37,297 nt of DNA from Gonapodya sp. JEL0774 (Eukaryota > Monoblepharomycota > Monoblepharidomycetes > Monoblepharidales > Gonapodyaceae). Every line of letters begins with the position of its first letter. Positions within the stretch are counted from its first letter, which is position 1. Below the pieces are notes generated by a model. The model did no database searches. It had not been told where the DNA came from and was given only the letters and a program-made list of their open reading frames with translations. Positions 10,498-20,809 of the stretch are shown here, in pieces. Where the stretch lies: positions 1,348 through 38,644 of the forward strand of contig JADIIX010000041.1 of NCBI GenBank assembly GCA_027604505.1, written 5' to 3'. Both the position numbers and the translations under genes were made by a program.

Positions 10498-12442
10498 TCA
10501 CACTGCTCCCTTCAATGCAATCTCTCGGGCGAGCAACCCAATATCATTTTCCAATTTCTTCACGTCATTGACCTCGTACGTAAGATTTTCAAACCTGACT
10601 TCTCCGTCCCCAGCCGCATAGAACCCGGGCCTCAAACTTAGAAAGTCAAAGACCGAGTTGTGATCGTAGGACTGCACATTTACTTGTGTTTCAAACCGCT
10701 TCCACTCCTTTCCTTCGCCATCTGTGCATATGTACGTCGTCAGAATCATCGGTACGTAGTTTAGAATCAACTTGATCATTAGTGTGGTTGGTGGTTTACC
10801 AGTGTTCGGATCAGGGGAGAGGCGGTTGGGAAGGTGACGATCTGTCCCGTACCGATGCAAATAGAGTGACCCCTTTCCATCAAAACCAAGTCCCGCATAC
10901 ATCCTGGAGCTATAGAAGAGTAAAGCTCCCGCCGTGGCCGTTTCAGGGTTGAGTAGAGTTATTTTCACGCTCACAGTGTAAGCATAATCTCCAGTTTTGA
11001 AGATCAGCGGGTCCGACGTTGCGGGCGAGGTGCCTTTGCAAGGTAGCACGAGAGAAGGGGTGCCAGCGGGTGTGAGCTCATAGCGAGGGCGGCGAGTTGT
11101 TGTGGGTGTGAGACCTGATGATAGCGGCAAAGGCATGGAAATATAGAAGCCCCACTGGGTGCCAAACTTATCCGAGGAGAAATCATCGCTGTACGGCATG
11201 TTGAACTTCTTTTCTCTTTGCGCCCGCCGTCGGAAAAGTCAGTCTCGAACGAAGGATGCCAGTAAACACAACTCGCTACGTACCCAGGAAGGACCACCGG
11301 TAAAGGTTGTGGTTTAGATACGTCGAGGTCCAGAAGACGCCACCACCCATTTTCAAAAACCACCGGCGAGAGAAGAGACTGCCTACCCAAGTTGTAGTAA
11401 CCTTTCTCATAGGCGTGGTACACAACATACCATTCGCTCGCGCCATGTTTTGGTCCTGGCACGAGTGTGCAGTGCCCTTTTGACCACCATGGGTCGTCAC
11501 CGTTCGTTGTGTACATAATTGGGTTATGCGGACTGAACTCCCACGGACCGTGAATAGATTTTGACCGGTAGCTGAAAGTGAAGTGCGAAGTTGGCGGGCC
11601 TGCAGTGCCGCCCTGTGCGGTGGTGAGATAAAAGTAATCCCCAATTCGAGTAATTTTCGGCCCCTCCGGCGCTGGGCTGTGATATATCCATTCGTCGGGC
11701 ATTGGGCAGGGCTTGACTGCCAGTTTGAAAGTTTCCGGCATGATGGCAAGCCCATCGTCAGTCAATTGCATGTAATGTGTCCCGGCAACGAAAAGATATC
11801 GCTTGCCATCCTCTCCAACAATGTGGGACGGATCAATAAAGGAAGGAAAGTTCGGACCCAGCGGTTTGTGGAGGTCGATGGGTTCAGACCAAGGTCCCTT
11901 GATTGATGGCGCTGATATGACGTAATTGGTGGGCTTTCCGGTCCCTCGCGCAGGGATGTAGATGTAGTACGTGTTTTCGCTGTTCGAGAGACGAAAGGAC
12001 TTGTCATCGGTCAAACAAGATAGATAGATTAAAATGAAGAAACTTACTGTTTCGTCAAATACGATGCCCAGACCGAACCAATCCAAGTCTTCAAAGCTGG
12101 TCCAATGGGAGACCAATGTATCAAGTCTCGGGACTCATATATGATCAAGCCCGGGTAGACATCGAAAGACGAGTGGACCATATAGTAGTCATCACCATCT
12201 TTGAGGATTGAAGGATCGGGGTGGTCTCCTGTTGAATCGATTGAGTTAAATATGCCCGCAATCCGCCGAATAAACCGAGACGGACCTGGGAAAATTGGGT
12301 TTCTGTAGAACCCATTGCCCAAATCAGGAATCCGTTGGTTCTCATAGCCCTTTCCCCAAAGTGAGACGGAGGTATTCGAAACGGGAGTCATTACTTTGGG
12401 TTTCTGGGTTGGCTGTTGAATAAGCCGAACTTGGTCAGGCAT
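10498..12442 (-). CDS. Glycoside hydrolase family 43 (beta-xylosidase / alpha-L-arabinofuranosidase type)
   Basis: Predicted exo-acting enzyme on xylo- or arabino-oligosaccharides. Exons: 12442-12286, 12228-12048, 11979-11284, 11215-10498, giving 583 aa. The stretch 12285-12229 is a stop-free 57-nt intron; removing it restores FPGDHPDPSIL. A five-bladed propeller spans residues ~30-340, with the expected base Asp57 (HPDPS), Asp162 (FIDPSH) and acid Glu218 (APEGPKI). A C-terminal beta-sandwich of about 230 residues begins at MPYSDDFSSDKFGTQWGF, as in XynB-type GH43 enzymes. No signal peptide is visible (start MPDQVRLIQQ), so it may act inside the cell. It lies 236 bp downstream of the sugar porter on the same strand. 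Substrate specificity cannot be read from the sequence. Confidence 0.9.
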
Positions 12443-12677
12443 TATTGAACACGAGTACCTTCCCGGAGAACTATTGAGAAGGAGGTCAACTCATCAAACA
12501 CGAAGGATGTGGACTCAATGAGCCGAAGAAAATAAAGAAAGGAGTGATGCAATCTCTTATGAGGAAGATTTACAATGGAAGGTTCGTTGCAATAATGCCA
12601 AGTACTATATAAAATTGTTAGCTTAAAGAATCAGTAATGCAATAACCGCCCACCACTCTCGCCACATGCAGAGAAGT

Positions 12678-14464
12678 TTAGTTTACTACAGGAGAAGCCT
12701 GCTGCTTCTTCTCATCCTCATCCACCACAATGGCGTCGGAGACCGCAGGAGCTCCATCGAAAAGAGCATCCATTTCCTCGAGCTTGACGCCCTTGGTTTC
12801 GGGGAAGAAGAGAGCGCAAACAACGGCGATCATGAAGTTGTATGCGGCGAACACGAAGAAGGTCTTCCAGCCCAAACGATCTTGCATGATCGGAAACAGG
12901 TAGCTCAGGGCGACGCTGGCGACGTTCTGGGTCTGAGAGGCAATGCCGACTGCTTGAGCGCGGACGGTCATGGGGAAAATTTCGCCTGCGAATTCAATAA
13001 GTATGAAGGTAGTCAGAAATTGTGGATGGTTGAAGATCGGTGCGTCATCCGCTCACCAGTGTAGATCCAAACAGTGGCACCCCAAGATGGCTTGTAGAAG
13101 AATATGAAAATGAAGAACATAAGAACGAGTCCCACACCAGTGCCAGTTTGGTAGAGGGTTCCGTTGGATTCAGTAACAATCCCGACAATGGAAACAACGA
13201 GCATGCAAACACCCATGCCAATTGCACCACCAATCAAAATCGTCATGCGACCGAGACGATCAACGAAAATGGTGGAATTGAGGGTGAAAAGAATTCCACA
13301 GACGGAGTTGACAACGTTGATAATGTTGGTGGTACCCTGGTTGTTGAAGATGCTGTTGTAGATCTTGGACGAGTACGAGTTGAGGACGTTCTGCCCAGTA
13401 CACTGCTGAGAGAAGTTAATGAAGATGGCCATGATGAGACGCTTAATCATGTTGGGTTTGGTGAAGAGCATCTGGTACACCGCCCAGGAACCCGGGTTCT
13501 GCGCCTTTTCCGCGGTGATGACTTGAGTGATCTCAAACAGCTCAGCGTCAATATCCTCGTCGGCGCGGAGCCTGCCCAAAACGGCGCGCGCCTCATCGTA
13601 GCGACCATTGTAGATGAGCCAACGAGGAGACTCGGGGCCGAGCCAGACGGTGAAGAGGAACAGGATGGGAGATGCAACTTGGAAAATAAGAACAGTTCGC
13701 CACTGCCACTGACCCATCTCGGGGTGGTATCCGACAATGAGGGCAACCAGGTACGAAAAGAGTGCGCCGACGGAATACTGTGGACATAAGTTGGTGAGCG
13801 ATACGAGGTGTATTAATGGGCCGGTTTAACCAACGATCACGTGCGGAAGATTGCAGCAATGAACGATGAGTGGGTACATACCATGAGCTGCCACACAGAC
13901 ATCATCGTTCCACGGATTTGGACGGGTGCAATCTCGCCCATGTATACTGGTCCAGAGGGAAGCATGAGACCTTGACCGAGACCGACGCCAGCACGGCCCA
14001 CAACGTGTACATTAAAGTTGGGAGCGAACGTTTGGAGAAAGGTGAAGCCGATGATGATGATAGCTCCGATGAACATGGGAACACGCCGGCCAAATTTGTC
14101 GGAGATGAACGGTGCGACAAAGAATCCCGTAAAAATTGCGCCGCAAGAGTAGCCCACGCCGACTAGACCCAATACATCGGAGGCGACCATGAGCTTCTTC
14201 TTCTCTTGGTCGTAGGTTCCGAACTCAGCGTTCCTATCGGACAAATCATGGTCGGAGGAAAAAAGGGAGAGGAGCAGGTTAATGAGGGGGAGGGGAACAG
14301 GAGGAACAGGAGGAACAATCATCTATCACTCACCACGTTGCCATCGTGTTCGTGGCGTTGAACGTCGAGGCATCATAACCGTACATGAACATACATAGCG
14401 ATGTCGAGATGCACACCAGGTAGGCATAAACCAGTCGGTTTCGGGGAATGGCGTGCTGCGCCAT
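12678..14464 (-). CDS. MFS sugar porter (hexose/pentose or oligosaccharide transporter)
   Basis: Twelve-helix sugar transporter of the plasma membrane. Four exons: 14464-14334, 14233-13882, 13777-13057, 12985-12678, giving 503 aa, the usual length. Sugar-porter signatures are present: GYDAS after TM1, ISDKFGRRVP between TM2 and TM3, QIRGTMMSVWQL, PESPRWL at the start of the central loop, NFSQQCTGQN in TM7, DRLGRMT between TM8 and TM9, and PETKGVKLEEM after TM12. The C-terminal tail is acidic. A TATA-like element lies about 85 bp upstream of the ATG. The GH43 gene follows directly on the same strand, suggesting use of plant-wall sugars. The sugar carried is not determined. Confidence 0.93.
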
Positions 14465-15021
14465 CACGGAAAGTTGAGAGACGAGAGAGATGGACAAGGA
14501 AAGATCGGCGGTTTGAGATGGGGATGCACAGGTTGGAGATCCGAAACGTTTTATAATGAGGCTTCGGCGGATTCACCTGCCAAGGTTACCTCGCAAAAAA
14601 GGGTCCAACAGCCCGAGCGAGACATTGATGAACCCGTGGGGGGAAACAGCCAATGCTGAGAGGTTGAACAATGCAGTTTGAATCTGCCAAATTCGCCGAC
14701 ATCTTTGCTGTTGTATCTTGTCTAGGCGTATCATGTGAACCGGCAAACGATTGAAGGCAAATTGCGATTCTTGCACTTTTATAATCGCTATTACAAGATT
14801 CCACGAGAGGGCTCGTCTTGTTCTTCTTTCATTTGCTTCTCTTATTTCTCCTGTTGGTGGGGAATACATTCCTTCCCTGAGGCTTCCCATCGATGAATGC
14901 TATATCCGCTCACAGGATTCTGGGAAACAGCAATTCATTTATTTCTCCATTCTTTTTTCATCGAATCTCGTGTATTTCGGTGTCCTCCGCATCACACCTC
15001 ACCCGTCCATACCGGCCATCC
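14465..15021. other. Intergenic region between divergent sugar porter and NSUN-type genes
   Basis: 557 bp shared upstream region. A minus-strand TATAAAA lies at 14555-14549. The part near the methyltransferase start is pyrimidine-rich (about 14810-14960). I see no gene or repeat. Confidence 0.5.
14549..14555 (-). promoter_or_regulatory. TATA-like box upstream of the sugar porter gene
   Basis: The minus strand reads TATAAAA about 85 bases upstream of the transporter ATG at 14464, a plausible core-promoter distance if the 5' UTR is short. It is a short AT-rich motif and could occur by chance. Confidence 0.4.
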
Positions 15022-17092
15022 ATGGACATCCAGCTTAATAATACACCTCCCGCTGAAAATAACTCACATGGTTCCATCTCCCTGTCTACCACACCTCCTC
15101 CTTCTGCTCTGGTCGACTTTCTCTCTGAAAATGGCATTGCTCTCGAAGATTGCCTTCCCCAATCCCCAATCCCTCGCTATTTCCGCATCAGAGGTCCGCA
15201 AGAATCTCACTCGCAAATTGTTGGTCTGATCGAACGAGAGACCGGGAAACGAGTGTCTCAGATACAATGGTTACCGACCTTCTATTCAATCGACAACGAT
15301 GTGAAAATCAGTGCAACTTCACCCTACAAGAACGCTACAATATTTGCGATGGACGCGTCCTCAGGCGTCGCCGTGTTGGCGCTCGACGTTCAGCAACACC
15401 ATAATGTTCTAGATTTGTGTTGGTAGCCACTTCTTCAGACCCCCTTTCGTCTCTAGGGGATGACAGGGTTGAGCTTACACCCCTTTATGAATGTCTCTGA
15501 TCTTCTTAGGTGCAGCTCCAGGGGCTAAACTCTGTTTCATACACGACATTATGACTGGACTTGCGGCTGTTCGCAGTGACCGATCTGCACAACCTGACGC
15601 ACATCCCGAAGTGGCCCTACTCGACGATTTGACAAGGAATTCCTTGAGGAAGACGAGTGATGCAGCTTTGGAGGGCGGACCAGTTGGGCCATTGGCACAT
15701 GAAGTCGGGAAACATATGAACAAATCAGCGGACAACGACCAGTCGGTTGAACCTCCTCACACCTCCACGACAACGACAACGTCAACCACAACCGCACCGT
15801 CACCACCCAATCCGTTACCGCGCGCACCACCCATCTCCGGCACTGTCACTGGTGTCGACATCAACAAGGACAGGTTGCCAATCTGCCGCTCAATCGCCAA
15901 AAAATACAGCGTAGGGAACGCAAGGTTGTTCCTGGCGGATGGTACCTCATTTGATGTATCGGCACCAGTGAGCGGGGGCAGGTGGTGGGAAAGGACAGGT
16001 TCTGAGGGCGACCCGACGAATGGTGTTGGCACCGGCTCTGCCCACGCGACCGAGGCGGACGCGGTGGATTCCGAAACAGCTACCGACGGTGGTACAGCGG
16101 TGATAGAGGGGACTGGAGCGGAGCCAACGTTATCAACGGATGTAGCCACCACAACCCTCTTCACACCATCTCCCTCACTACCATCCCCCCGCTCTCCCCT
16201 TCAACGACTGAAGCCCTTCCACGCTCCACGCCACCTCCGGTTCCTCACCACACCTACAACCCCAAACCTCTACGACCGCGTTCTCGTTGATGCTGAATGC
16301 ACACACGACGGATCTTCAGGGCATTTGCTCAAGTTCGGCCCGGATTGGGAAGGATTCGAAAAGAGGTTCTTTGTCGCTCGGGGAGGAACGGGTGATGGAG
16401 TTGCAGGCCTACCGAAATTACAAATGGCGTTGTTGGAGAACGGTGCGTGACAATCTACTTTTGTCTCAGGGTGTGGTCACGAGCGTGAGGGTAGAGTTTT
16501 TGTTGACACCGTTCGATTCTGCTAGGTTTCCGACTCCTCAAGCCTGGTGGCGTGCTTGTATATAGTGTGTATTGGCTTTTTGTGCCCTTCACCCTGAGAA
16601 CCCCAGTCTCACGTCCTCTGTACCGACGGCACCTGCTTTCCGCACCTTCCTTTCGGGGGGGGGGGGGGGGGGGGGGCGGGGGGGGGGGGGGGGGGCCGGG
16701 GGGGGGGGGGGGGGGGGGGGGCCGGGCGGGCCGGCGCGCCGGCGGCCGGGCCGGGCGCGGCGGCCGGGNNNNNNNNNNGCCCTGTATGCCACCCACCACC
16801 CTCCAGACCCACACAGACTCTCTTTCACAAATCAGCCTAGTGACTCCCTTCCCACTTTCAAAACGAATCCATAATATCCGCTTTTCTCGCGAACAATTCC
16901 ACTGCGGTCCTCGAACCAGTCCCCACATTACCCAACGCCACATCTCGCCCGTCTGTGCCGTTGGCGCACAGAAAATTGACAGAGCAAGACATTGCGAGGG
17001 GACTTAAGTGGACAGAGAGGTTCAATTGGAAGTGGAGTGGGACGAACGGATTCTTCGTTGCGAGGGTGAGGAAGATCGAGAATTTGGGGTAG
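15022..17092 (+). CDS. NSUN-type RNA (cytosine-5) methyltransferase, interrupted by an assembly gap
   Basis: SAM-dependent methyltransferase of the NOL1/NOP2/Sun family acting on RNA; whether tRNA or rRNA is unknown. Exons: 15022-15418, 15510-16442, 16526-16566, then a break, then coding from about 16858 to the TAG at 17090-17092. Motif I is DLCAAPGAK, formed across intron 1. GTVTGVDIN...RLPICRS is the next motif. Motif IV reads VLVDAECTHDGS instead of the common DxPC(S/T)GxG. GFRLLKPGGVLVYS leads into motif VI, whose catalytic Cys should follow but falls at the intron/gap. After the gap, QNESIISAFL and TNGFFVARVRK give the normal C-terminus. Two Ser/Thr/Pro-rich insertions (about 15580-15835 and 15960-16250) enlarge the protein. 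In the frame of QNES a TGA precedes the block, so the join is unresolved. Confidence 0.75.
16655..16778. other. Poly-G tract and 10-N assembly gap
   Basis: Bases 16655-16768 are only G and C, dominated by long G runs, and are followed directly by ten Ns (16769-16778). This splits an intron or exon of the methyltransferase gene. The pattern resembles dark-cycle poly-G reads extended into a gap, not genomic sequence. The true gap size is unknown. Confidence 0.85.
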
Positions 17093-17292
17093 GGGAAGTG
17101 AGTGCACTCTTGAAGAGTCTCATCGGCAAGGAAGGAAGAAGAGCAGCTTGTGTCGTTCTCATTGTGTGCATTTGGGTATTACTGTACCGTGGATTGAGCA
17201 AAATCGAGCTTCACTGTATTTGTCGTCTACCAATACATATGAACATGAATCTACTTACACCATCCTCGACCTACACAGTACAGGACAACATA

Positions 17293-18823
17293 CTACGCTA
17301 CCGCTACCGCTTCTCTCTCCAACTGCTCTGCAAGGTGCTTGCGCACAAGGCCTTGATGGTAAACCAGGCCATTCTCCCTGTTCAGATGGTCGTTAGTTCC
17401 GTTTTCCACGATCCGCTGATGCCAGGATTACAGTACCTGAACGGGTGCAAAACCCCAACTCGATAAATTCCAAGTTCAAGATTCTCCTGAGTAGCTTCAC
17501 AGAGCACATAGTCCTCGAAATCGACGTATTTGATGAAGTTCGAAAAGCTGATCACTGATGACCGCATGGCGATGAGTGAAATGAAGAACTCTGGTCCCGA
17601 ACTGAAGACTCACGCTCCGCTTCTGACACGCCCTTGCGGACAAAAAACTCCGTTTCCAGACGGGTTTTATTGGCGTCCATCGGATTCCAACGCAGTGTCG
17701 TGAAGAAGTTGCCGAAGATGTTGATGCCAACATTTGGGTAAACATACACGAACTAAGGGGGTCAACGCACAGCAAGTGATGACACGCTTCTTAGTCAAAA
17801 TGCTGAATATACTCGGTAAACCTACCAGTGCTCCCTCCAATGCTTCCGGTTTCTGTGCCACTGGATGAGATTCGGCGTATTTCCGCATGCAGGCGTTCAG
17901 TTCCGAGTAAGATTGGTCTGGAAGCCAGGGTGAGCATGAAGGGAGAAGGAAATAAATCGGAAGGGCATCGGTAATCACCATAAGCAATCTTGGTTCGAAG
18001 CGGGAAGTTGTCGTTTTTCTCCGTCAACTGCATCTCCTCAGGAACGTCAGTGACATCTCCCTTGACTTGGTCACGTGCATCCACTGAATGATGGAGATAC
18101 TCGGACCGGGCATCAACCACATAACTGGAGATTTTGTAAACTTTTGAGAAGCCCGGATGAGCTGTGGGACAGTGGTAGCTGGCACACAAACAGTATGCGC
18201 GGGTTGTAAGTACATGAACTAAGGAATACGAAAAACAAAGATGGTGTACCATTCGTTGTAATTATCCGAGAAAACTTTCCAGTTGAATTTCCCCGGGAGT
18301 TCCATTGCGAAAAGGAAATCATACTGGGTGGTATCAAAGTAGCTCTCAACGGCTTTGAATTCATCGAGCAAACCCGAATGCACTTGTTCAAATGGAGGAG
18401 GTTGCTCAGCCAGATTAACGAATACAAATCCACTGAGTACATGCACATGTGCCGATCGAGTGTGCTCTGAAGCATTTCTTGGCTTCACGGAGGCTTTGAG
18501 TGCTCCCTCAACTGACGCAACCACGATAGGGAAGGTGGCGAGTTCCATTTCAATCACTGGAGTGGTGAGAAAACGCAGTTCGTGACAGAAGTACATCCAC
18601 TGGCGGGAATGAATCCCTCGGAGCTCCAGTTGGAAAATTTTAGGATCCGTGTAGTACGAGTTTGGAAGCGTCTGGCCAGTGATAAATGAGTGAGACGGAG
18701 CTGATTTCAAATCAATTGATTCGCAACCCAGAATCTTCAGCGGACACTCACGGGAACACCCTCTTTTGCGATAGGTTTCGAGCATGGATGAGCCGTCAAC
18801 GGCTCTGTTTTGAAGGAAACCAT
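17293..18823 (-). CDS. Ring-hydroxylating oxygenase alpha-subunit relative lacking the Rieske domain
   Basis: Related to choline monooxygenase/aromatic-ring dioxygenase alpha subunits. Seven exons: 18823-18752, 18671-18250, 18178-17979, 17917-17826, 17752-17614, 17554-17437, 17377-17293, giving 375 aa. The start at 18823 is chosen because its exon joins in phase to TLPNSYYTDPKIFQLE; the internal ATG at 18785 does not. The N-terminal fold (FQLE...CHELRF) and catalytic domain are present, with mononuclear-iron histidines in NYNECYHCPTAHPGF and a candidate Asp in YVDFEDYVLCE. The two Cys-His pairs of the Rieske 2Fe-2S site (CxH...CxxH) are absent. The sequence runs from VASVEGALKAS almost straight to AHVHVLSGFVFVNL. 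The protein therefore probably cannot take electrons by the usual route. Substrate unknown. Confidence 0.78.
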
Positions 18824-19258
18824 ATGTACCAATTAAGGGCTGGTCGAAATTTCACCCGCCTCCGGATTGTTCAGTGAAGCGCAGTTGTATTGTGCGTGAT
18901 CGGACGCAGTGTCGGTCGGACAGAACCCTGCGAATGAGGGCGGCCCGCTTCCGCCCCCTCAATCTTGCCTCACATGTATAAAACTAATATATTATGTGCA
19001 CAAAAGGTCAACGAACGTGGTTGGCCACAAAGGAAAGAAAGGCAAGCACGGTGTACAAAAGTATGTACTTGCAACAACATTATACAGAATGAAAATTATA
19101 TGCCTAAACTTGATGATGGGTATCGGTCCGTGTAATCACAGGCGCGCTGCGCATGCGTGCATCAAAATAGTAAAGCCAGCTGTCTAGAGCGGTCTCGTGG
19201 ATGTCCCGATTTACATGTAGAGTTCCGTTCATCCATGCGGCTCCGGGCCGACCTGGAT
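18824..19258. other. Intergenic region upstream of the oxygenase-like gene
   Basis: 435 bp between the orphan membrane-protein gene's stop and the oxygenase start, both on the minus strand. I see no motif-bearing ORF, RNA gene or repeat. Confidence 0.45.
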
Positions 19259-20640
19259 TCATATGGAAGGTCGCAATGGACGCAATTGAACACCTTCGAT
19301 ATCAAGGAATCGGTAATTAGCTGGTATACCCAGCACTATGAGCGTGATAATCTCTGTGAATTGTGATCCGGCAGCATTGAAGTTTGCTTCAGCGCGTAAA
19401 CGGCCAAGATTGTGGAAAGCTCACCCGAACCAACGACAACCGGGTACCATATACCTTCAGCGAATTTTGGGTCTCTGAATTGATCTTGTGCGATCACAGA
19501 TGGTGCGTACGCCATCCGAACCAGAATGAGTAACGCGCTCGGGACGAAAAGCGTCCAGAGAGTCTTCGCACCATGAAGCGTAAGCCTCCATCGAAAACAG
19601 TTGGCGAAGAAAACTCACTCAACTCACCCGTTCGAGCGTCCTTCGTTTCCCGTAGAATATATCCACTCGTGTAGCATACTCAGCAGGATCCGCGCTTCCA
19701 AGTGAGTAGGAATCGCTAATTTGAGCTGAGTGATTCGAGAGATAACTTGTTGATTCTCCTCTTCGCACATGATCCATGGCCAGTTCATATCCTTTGGAAC
19801 GCATGATGTTCTCTCTGAAACCGGGTCGGCGTAGCCACCCTTCACCTGCGAGTGCAGCAATAACGATGGTCGCCCAAAGGCAATATCCCATGACGACATA
19901 GCCCGGCATATTTTTCCAGCTCGTGCGGAAGTTGGGGTTGAGCTCTGGGTGAAGCAAGATATATGCCGTTGCAGGTCCGAAGCCGAGCATCACACACGCA
20001 ACACTAAGAGCCACTAGAGAACGAAGCGTTCATTGAAGTTTTGAGGCTGAAAAGACATGAGGTGGGAGCCTACAAGACTCACAAACACGGTACCATCCCA
20101 GAACGGCATTAAAAAGTTTGCTGGCGTCAACACCTTGTCTGCCAACGAAGGTCAAAGTAGAATCATCCACCTGGAGAAAAGTAGATTCAAAAGTCGAGCG
20201 CAAGTATCTGCTTCCGTGCAAGCAAAAGACAAACACCAACTTTTTGCATCCATAGTCTGACCATTCCCAGCAACGCGACCAATAGAACAGGTATTCCTCC
20301 CCCCAATATCATGTAGAACACGGTGTATAGCTGCGGTATTGAAGGAAGGAACGCGCGAACGACAAAAGCTGCAACCCGGGCTGAAGAAACCAGGGCGGTA
20401 GCATGTATTTAGTTGCTGCAGAGTTGGTGTCCAAGCATGGTACAAAGAGAGCTCACCTGCGCAAAAGCCGGTACACGCCAATGAAACGGTCCATATCCGA
20501 GTATTTCGAGCGGTCAAGTAAACGAACCAAGCGAGGCAAACGAAGTAAAGTCCAGCAGCAACGATTGCACCCGCAACAGTGAAACTCTGGACGAGATCGG
20601 CAATATCAGTAGCTAGCGCCTCGACAGTCACTGCAGACAT
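19259..20640 (-). CDS. Uncharacterised multi-pass membrane protein (about 7 TM)
   Basis: Not recognised as a named family. Six exons: 20640-20457, 20380-20262, 20170-20083, 20013-19628, 19563-19425, 19386-19259, consistent in phase, giving 347 aa. Hydrophobic segments: ~20-45 (AGAIVAAGLYFVCLAWFVYL), ~48-62, ~78-100 (VFYMILGGGIPVLLVALLGM), ~128-155 (LVALSVACVMLGFGPATAYILL), ~172-190 (VVMGYCLWATIVIAALAGEG), ~260-278 (TLWTLFVPSALLILVRMAYAP) and ~317-335 (EIITLIVLGIP). A loop of ~65 polar residues follows TM5. Overall it resembles fungal seven-helix proteins such as the RTA1 group in size only; I see none of their signatures. Function unknown. Confidence 0.6.
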
Positions 20641-20671
20641 GCCCGAAAGCGATATATGGAGTCGCAGGTGA

Positions 20672-20744
20672 TAAAACGGGGATTGAGGGATTCAAACGCC
20701 AGGGACACCGGAGGGTGTACTGGTTCTCCCGTGTCCCCGTTTTA
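20672..20744. repeat. 73-bp element with 11-bp perfect terminal inverted repeats
   Basis: TAAAACGGGGA at 20672-20682 is matched by its exact reverse complement at 20734-20744. Inside, GGGACACCGGAG (20702-20713) also nearly pairs with CTCCCGTGTCCC (one mismatch), so the right arm has two possible partners. It lies between the LYS9 stop and the start of the orphan membrane-protein gene. It looks like a tiny MITE-like or regulatory palindrome. No clear target-site duplication is seen. Confidence 0.6.
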
Positions 20745-20809
20745 GCCTGGATTTGGACATAACATTACATGCGGTCGTAGGCTGTTCATGTTTGCGGGTA
20801 CATTTTTCC

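Noticed and set aside
13040-13789. 249-aa plus-strand ORF
   Set aside because: Antisense shadow of exon 3 of the sugar porter; no independent features.
16552-17007. Plus-strand ORF with a long glycine run
   Set aside because: It reads through the artefactual poly-G tract and the N gap.
18219-18785. Oxygenase start at the ATG at 18785
   Set aside because: An ATG at 18823 with a GTGAGT donor at 18751 joins in phase to TLPNSYYTD. The 18785 ORF reads through that intron.
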